Positions 59,709 through 64,000 of a stretch of 64,000 nucleotides of DNA are shown piece by piece. Every line of letters begins with the position of its first letter. The stretch's first letter is position 1. The notes beneath the pieces were generated by a model. The model was not told where the DNA came from, did not search any database, and saw only the letters and a program-made list of their open reading frames with translations. The stretch spans positions 620,001 through 684,000 of the forward strand of contig BTPP01000010.1 in assembly GCA_037102815.1 (NCBI GenBank). The letters run 5' to 3'. The position numbers and the translations under genes are program-made. This DNA comes from Neurospora intermedia. Lineage: Eukaryota; Ascomycota; Sordariomycetes; Sordariales; Sordariaceae.

Positions 59709-60921
59709 ATGGCTACCGACGGCAAGTCTGTAAGTTTCCTCTTATCCTGTTTCTCCCTGAAGCCAGTACTGACCACTCCTCCCTCTCCAGAACCTCTCCT
59801 TCGTCCTTAACAAGCCCCTCGACGTCTGCTTCCAGGACAAGCCTGTCCCCAAGATCAACTCTCCTCATGACGTACTCGTCGCCGTCAACTACACCGGCAT
59901 CTGCGGCTCCGATGTCCACTACTGGCTCCATGGCGCTATCGGCCACTTTGTTGTGAAGGACCCCATGGTTCTCGGCCACGAGTCCGCCGGTACCATTGTT
60001 GCCGTCGGCGATGCCGTCAAGACTCTGTCCGTCGGCGACCGTGTCGCCCTTGAGCCCGGCTACCCCTGCCGCCGCTGCGTCCACTGCCTTTCCGGCCACT
60101 ACAACCTCTGCCCCGAAATGCGGTTCGCCGCCACTCCTCCTTACGACGGCACCCTGACCGGCTTCTGGACCGCCCCCGCCGACTTCTGCTACAAGCTCCC
60201 CGAGACCGTCTCGCTCCAGGAGGGTGCCCTGATCGAACCCCTCGCTGTCGCCGTCCACATCACCAAGCAGGCCAAGATCCAGCCCGGCCAGACCGTGGTC
60301 GTCATGGGCGCCGGCCCCGTCGGCCTCCTCTGCGCCGCCGTTGCCAAGGCCTACGGCGCCTCCAAGGTCGTCTCGGTCGACATTGTCCCCTCCAAGCTCG
60401 AGTTCGCCAAGTCATTCGCCGCCACCCACACCTACCTCTCGCAGCGCGTGTCGCCCGAGGAGAACGCGCGCAACATCATTGCGGCCGCCGACCTCGGCGA
60501 GGGTGCCGACGCCGTCATCGACGCCAGCGGCGCCGAGCCCTCCATCCAGGCGGCACTCCACGTCGTCCGTCAGGGCGGCCACTACGTCCAGGGCGGTATG
60601 GGCAAGGACAACATCACCTTCCCCATTATGGCGCTCTGCATCAAGGAGGTCACGGCCAGCGGCTCGTTCCGCTACGGCAGCGGTGACTACAGGCTGGCTA
60701 TTCAGCTTGTTGAGCAGGGCAAGGTTGATGTCAAGAAGCTCGTCAACGGCGTTGTTCCCTTCAAGAATGCCGAGGAGGCTTTCAAGAAGGTTAAGGAGGG
60801 TGAGGTTATCAAGATCCTTATCGCTGGCCCTAACGAGAACGTCGAGGGTGGTCTTGATACTACTGTTGATGAGAAGAAGTTGAAAGAGGCCAAGGCTAGC
60901 GGTGATTCTGGCTGCTGCTAA
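59709..60921 (+). CDS. xdh: Xylitol (D-xylulose) dehydrogenase, zinc medium-chain family
   Basis: A 21-nt first exon (59709-59729, MATDGKS) and exon 2 59791-60921, with a 61-bp intron (GTAAGT…CTCTCCAG), 383 aa. Motifs: [18 protein letters not shown] and GHESAG (catalytic zinc Cys, His, Glu), [15 protein letters not shown] (structural zinc), GAGPVGLL (Rossmann) with the NAD-selecting Asp in VVSVDI, and FRYGSGDY in the substrate region. These fit fungal NAD-dependent xylitol dehydrogenase, which oxidises xylitol to xylulose in pentose catabolism in the cytosol. Sorbitol dehydrogenase is a close alternative. It has about 20 residues more than the usual 363, in a Lys/Asp-rich tail ending DSGCC. 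Its neighbour, beta-mannosidase, also belongs to plant-polysaccharide use. Codon bias is strong (GCC/GTC/AAG), indicating high expression. Confidence 0.9.
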
Positions 60922-61191
60922 GTTCTGGGGCGGATGTGAAGACAAAAAAGGAAAGGAAAATATGGGATTGTAATTCTTGCTTCTTTCTGTTTTTGGGTTT
61001 TGGCGATGGCGTTTAGGTTCGGGTCATTCTTTGTATATATACATAGGCATATAGTCTGAATGCAAGTCTATGTGATTGAGATGACTTCCTGCGCTTCCTC
61101 TTTTACATAAAAGCTGACCACCGTGAGATATATCGAGGTATCATCCACCCCTTTCAATATATTTGTTTCTTTTCCCGCTTTGACCCGTTCA
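60922..61191. terminator. Convergent 3' region xdh / beta-mannosidase
   Basis: 270 bp between convergent stop codons containing TTTGTATATATACATAG and other AT-rich stretches suitable for polyadenylation of both genes. No further gene. Confidence 0.5.
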
Positions 61192-63815
61192 TTACATCCC
61201 CAAATATCTAGCCTCGAGCTTCGTCTCCTTGGTAGCCCCCTTGACCCCAATCCTCACCACCTCGTTCGGCACAATATCAACCAAATTATCCTCAAACACT
61301 ACCGAATCATCCTCCGTCTCCACCACCAGACCCTTGATCGGCACCTCGGCGCTGATCTCCACCGCCGTGCCATCCTCCGACAGCACCACCTTAAGCTCCT
61401 TCGGCTTCTGCAAATGTAGATACTTGAGCGGTTCAGGCCAGTTCACATACCTAGCAATCTGTTTGCCATTGCGATCAAACAAGTACGCCGCCACAACCGT
61501 GCGCTTCTCCTGGTCCTTTCCACCGCCCGCAATAATGGGCACCTCCCTGGCGTCAATCTCGGTCGACCTGTTCTCCGGGAGGGTGATCCGCTCGACCACC
61601 ATCTCGTTGAACGTTTGCTCGCCCGTCTCGACGTCCCACGCCTTCACAAGACAATCGACCTCGAGGTCCTCGAGCGTCAGGTTACTTGCCCACACCTCCA
61701 CCTTGGTGCTCACATCCACATTCACGCGCGTGTACCGATCCCTGGGGTGGCGGTGCTCCGTCCTGGTGATACCAATGCTCACGGGCGCCATCTCCCTCTT
61801 GACCGTGAAATAGGCCATCTTGGGTCGCAGATAATAGTCGGCAATGCTCCAGCTCGTGACCGGCCAGCAGTCGTTGATCTGCCACACCAGCGCGCCGCCG
61901 CAGTACTCCCTGCCGGGGCCCTTCCACTGCCGCTTCCAGAGCCGGTAGGCCGAGGCCAGACACTCGCCCTGCATGAGCTGGGTGGCGTAGACGAACTGCT
62001 CGAGCGGGTCCGGTCCGTAGCGCATGTTTTCCACCAGGTAGAGCGCGATGCGCCGCTCATGCCCGTCGGCTTTGTTGTGGAAGTCTACGGTTGAGGATTG
62101 AGGGTACCGATCGGGATCGCTCTTGCCGAGGGGCAGGTAGGCGTCAATGGTCTTGACGTTGGGGAAGGCTTGCATGCCGAACTCGGACACGAAGCGGCCG
62201 CCGAGCTTGTCAAAGTTTTGCCATTTTTCTTGGGTGCCATGCCACACATTCCACTGGTGGATGTCGCCCACGGTAGGGTCGTGTGTGTCGACGCCGTCGC
62301 CCCAGGGTGAGCCCGGGTGGTAGTAAGTAGATGGGATAAGCTCAGAGCAGACGTTGGGGAGGATCTTCTCGTAGATGTACCGGGCGGGGAAGTCGGTCTT
62401 GAGCCAGTTGTCGGCGTTCTTGTCCTCGTACTTGTAGGTGAGGCTGACGCTTTCCTGGTACTGGTAGTCTTCGTTGTTTCCGGCCCAGATGACGATGGAA
62501 GGGTGGTGACGCAGAAGCTTGACGTTCTCGTAGGCTTCGCGCTCGATGGACTTGAGAAGGGCAGGCCAGGCAGGGTAGTTGCCGCAGCCGAACATGAAGT
62601 CTTGCCATACGAGAATGCCGAGCTCGTCGCAGGCGTCGTAAAAGGCTTGCTCTTCGTAGATACCGCCGCCCCAGACGCGGATCATGAACTGGTTGCCGTC
62701 GGCCACGAGCTTGATCCAGTCGTAGTATCTCTCCTTGGTGATCCGAGGGATGAAGTTGTCGGCAGGAATCCAGTCGCTGCCACCGCAGTAAAGGGGTACG
62801 TTGTTGACTTGGAAGAAGAAGCTCTTGCCGGGCTGGCCCTTAAGTGGTCGCTGGATGAGCTCAGCTCTGCGCAAGCCGATCCTCTTCTTGACTTCGTCTT
62901 CCTCGCTATCGCCGGCAATAAGAGTAGCCTTGACCTGGTACAGGGGTTGCTTGCCATATCGAATGGGGTACCAGAGTGAAGGATTCTCAAGGGTGAGAGA
63001 GGTCGTGGCCTTGCCAGAACGGACTTGGACAGTTTCCGAGGCAACTTGCGTGCCGTCGAGGGAAATATTGAACCGCACTTTGTCTGCCTTGCCCTCGACC
63101 TCAGCAGTAACCTCGATGTCGGCAGACTTGAGGTCCTCCGGAACAGTCGACTGAACTTTTAGGTCTGCCAGCCTGCTCTCGAAGATCTCCAGGTTGATTG
63201 GCCTCCAGGGACCGCAGGTCAGGAGGGTCGGGCCCCAATCCCATCCCTATATGCAACTAGTAAGTAAAGTGTTTCGAAGACCAGCCATTACAGACCGAGA
63301 CAACTCACCCAGTGATACTGCGCTTTCCTCACGGCTAGTCTCGAGTTATCACCGTTCCAGCACCCCCACTTGTGATCGGGATATTTCTCAACTAGCTTCC
63401 ACCCCCTGAGGTAAGCACTGTCAAAGTCAATGACAAGCTCGTTATCTTCCTCTTTAAGCAAAGACGTAACTTCAACACGCTCGGGGATGAACATATTGTC
63501 TGCCTCAAGGATAGTGCTGCCGTTGAGCTTGACAGTGGCGAAGGTGTCGAGGCCGTCAAAGGCCAGGACGGCTTTTCCATTCTTGGGAACACTGGCTCCT
63601 TTGAAGGTAGTCTTGTAAGTCCATTGGGCCTCGCCGACCCACTGGACGTCGAGCTCATTCTTTCCGATAAAGGGATCGGGGATCAAGCCGTGGTGGAGGA
63701 GGTCTAGGTGAACATTGGTAGGGAACTGGGCGACGGGCAGGAACTTGCTGTGCTCCTTGTCGGCTTGTTTGAACCTCCAGTCCTTGTCGATGGGGATTAC
63801 GGAGCGGGGAGACAT
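61192..63815 (-). CDS. gh2-1: Intracellular GH2 beta-mannosidase
   Basis: Exon 1 63815-63309 and exon 2 63246-61192, one 62-bp intron (GTGAGT…ATATAG), 853 aa. The splice joins AQYHW to GWDWGPTL, a family hallmark. The N-terminal sugar-binding domain (about 1-190) leads to an Ig-like domain (about 195-300) and the TIM barrel with RVWGGGIYE. The acid/base Glu is in WAGNNEDYQYQ (about 428) and the nucleophile Glu in FVSEFGMQAFP (about 524). Two C-terminal beta domains follow. No signal peptide is visible (MSPRSVIPIDKDWRFKQ), so it should act in the cytosol on mannobiose and short mannooligosaccharides taken up from mannan. The symbol is from memory. Convergent with xylitol dehydrogenase. Confidence 0.93.
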
Positions 63816-64000
63816 ATTGTAAAGGGAATGTACAGGTAGAAAAGAGAGGATCGATGGAGGAGATGTGTTATAAAGAGAGTATCAAACAATTTCCCGTCCT
63901 GCTTCCAGAGAAACAGAAACGACAGGACACTGACGAGGAGAGATGCTGCTGAGGACGAACCACTTGGTTCAGGGAATACAGCGCAGTTTTCCCATATTTA
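63816..64000. promoter_or_regulatory. 5' flank of the beta-mannosidase gene
   Basis: A 185-bp stretch upstream of the ATG on the minus strand, cut by the window edge. CCTCCATCGATCC- and GAGA-like motifs appear on the minus strand; no firm site is called. Confidence 0.3.

Noticed and set aside
59713-60258. 181-codon minus-strand frame over xdh
   Set aside because: Antisense shadow of the zinc-binding region of xylitol dehydrogenase.

Overview
The window looks like a filamentous ascomycete, most probably Neurospora (N. crassa or a close relative). Spliceosomal introns are short (50-140 bp, GTRNGT...AG with CTRAC branch sites), there is one intron-containing tRNA-Leu, and gene-rich DNA of ordinary composition alternates with long AT-rich blocks almost empty of CA and TG. 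That depletion, with coding relics interrupted almost only by TAA/TAG, is the footprint of repeat-induced point mutation (RIP). One gene matches my memory of N. crassa met-6. Species and symbols are from memory, not from a search.

Layout. 1-1200: 3' end of a Ty1/copia element (the last 31 codons of pol are intact), a probable LTR start and a little-mutated island. 1200-8200: RIP block with a 34-bp minisatellite, a degenerate coding stretch (+), a 19/29-bp tandem repeat and a minus-strand PIF/Harbinger (DDE_Tnp_4) transposase relic. 8200-12200: unique DNA with the GID-complex RING subunit Rmd5/Gid2 (-) and a 341-bp pogo/Tc1-type MITE inside a 46-bp inverted repeat. 12200-41300: a 29-kb RIP block. 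In it two complete gypsy chromoviruses (16231-23704 and 24767-32541, each with equal-length LTRs and an exact 5-bp target duplication) split one minus-strand CACTA/Tnp2-type transposase relic into three pieces. The relic reads in one frame when both elements are removed. Two arrays of exact 60-bp period lie either side of this relic. 42500-63815: a compact, TE-free block of eight protein genes and one tRNA.

Genes on the right: an STB6-like protein (+), Sac1 phosphoinositide phosphatase (-), Rab5 GTPase (+), Mic60/mitofilin (+), a folylpolyglutamate-synthase-like protein (+), folylpolyglutamate synthase met-6 (-), tRNA-Leu(CAG) (+), xylitol dehydrogenase (+) and GH2 beta-mannosidase (-). Two themes appear. 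One is a tail-to-tail pair of diverged folate-ligase paralogues with the same two-start (mitochondrial/cytosolic) arrangement. The other is a tail-to-tail pair of plant-polysaccharide sugar genes, with possible carbon-repression sites upstream of the dehydrogenase. Sac1 and Rab5 share a divergent promoter region and both act on endomembrane identity.

I found no CRISPR array, rRNA or clearly new multi-gene system. The most informative new item is the split CACTA relic.
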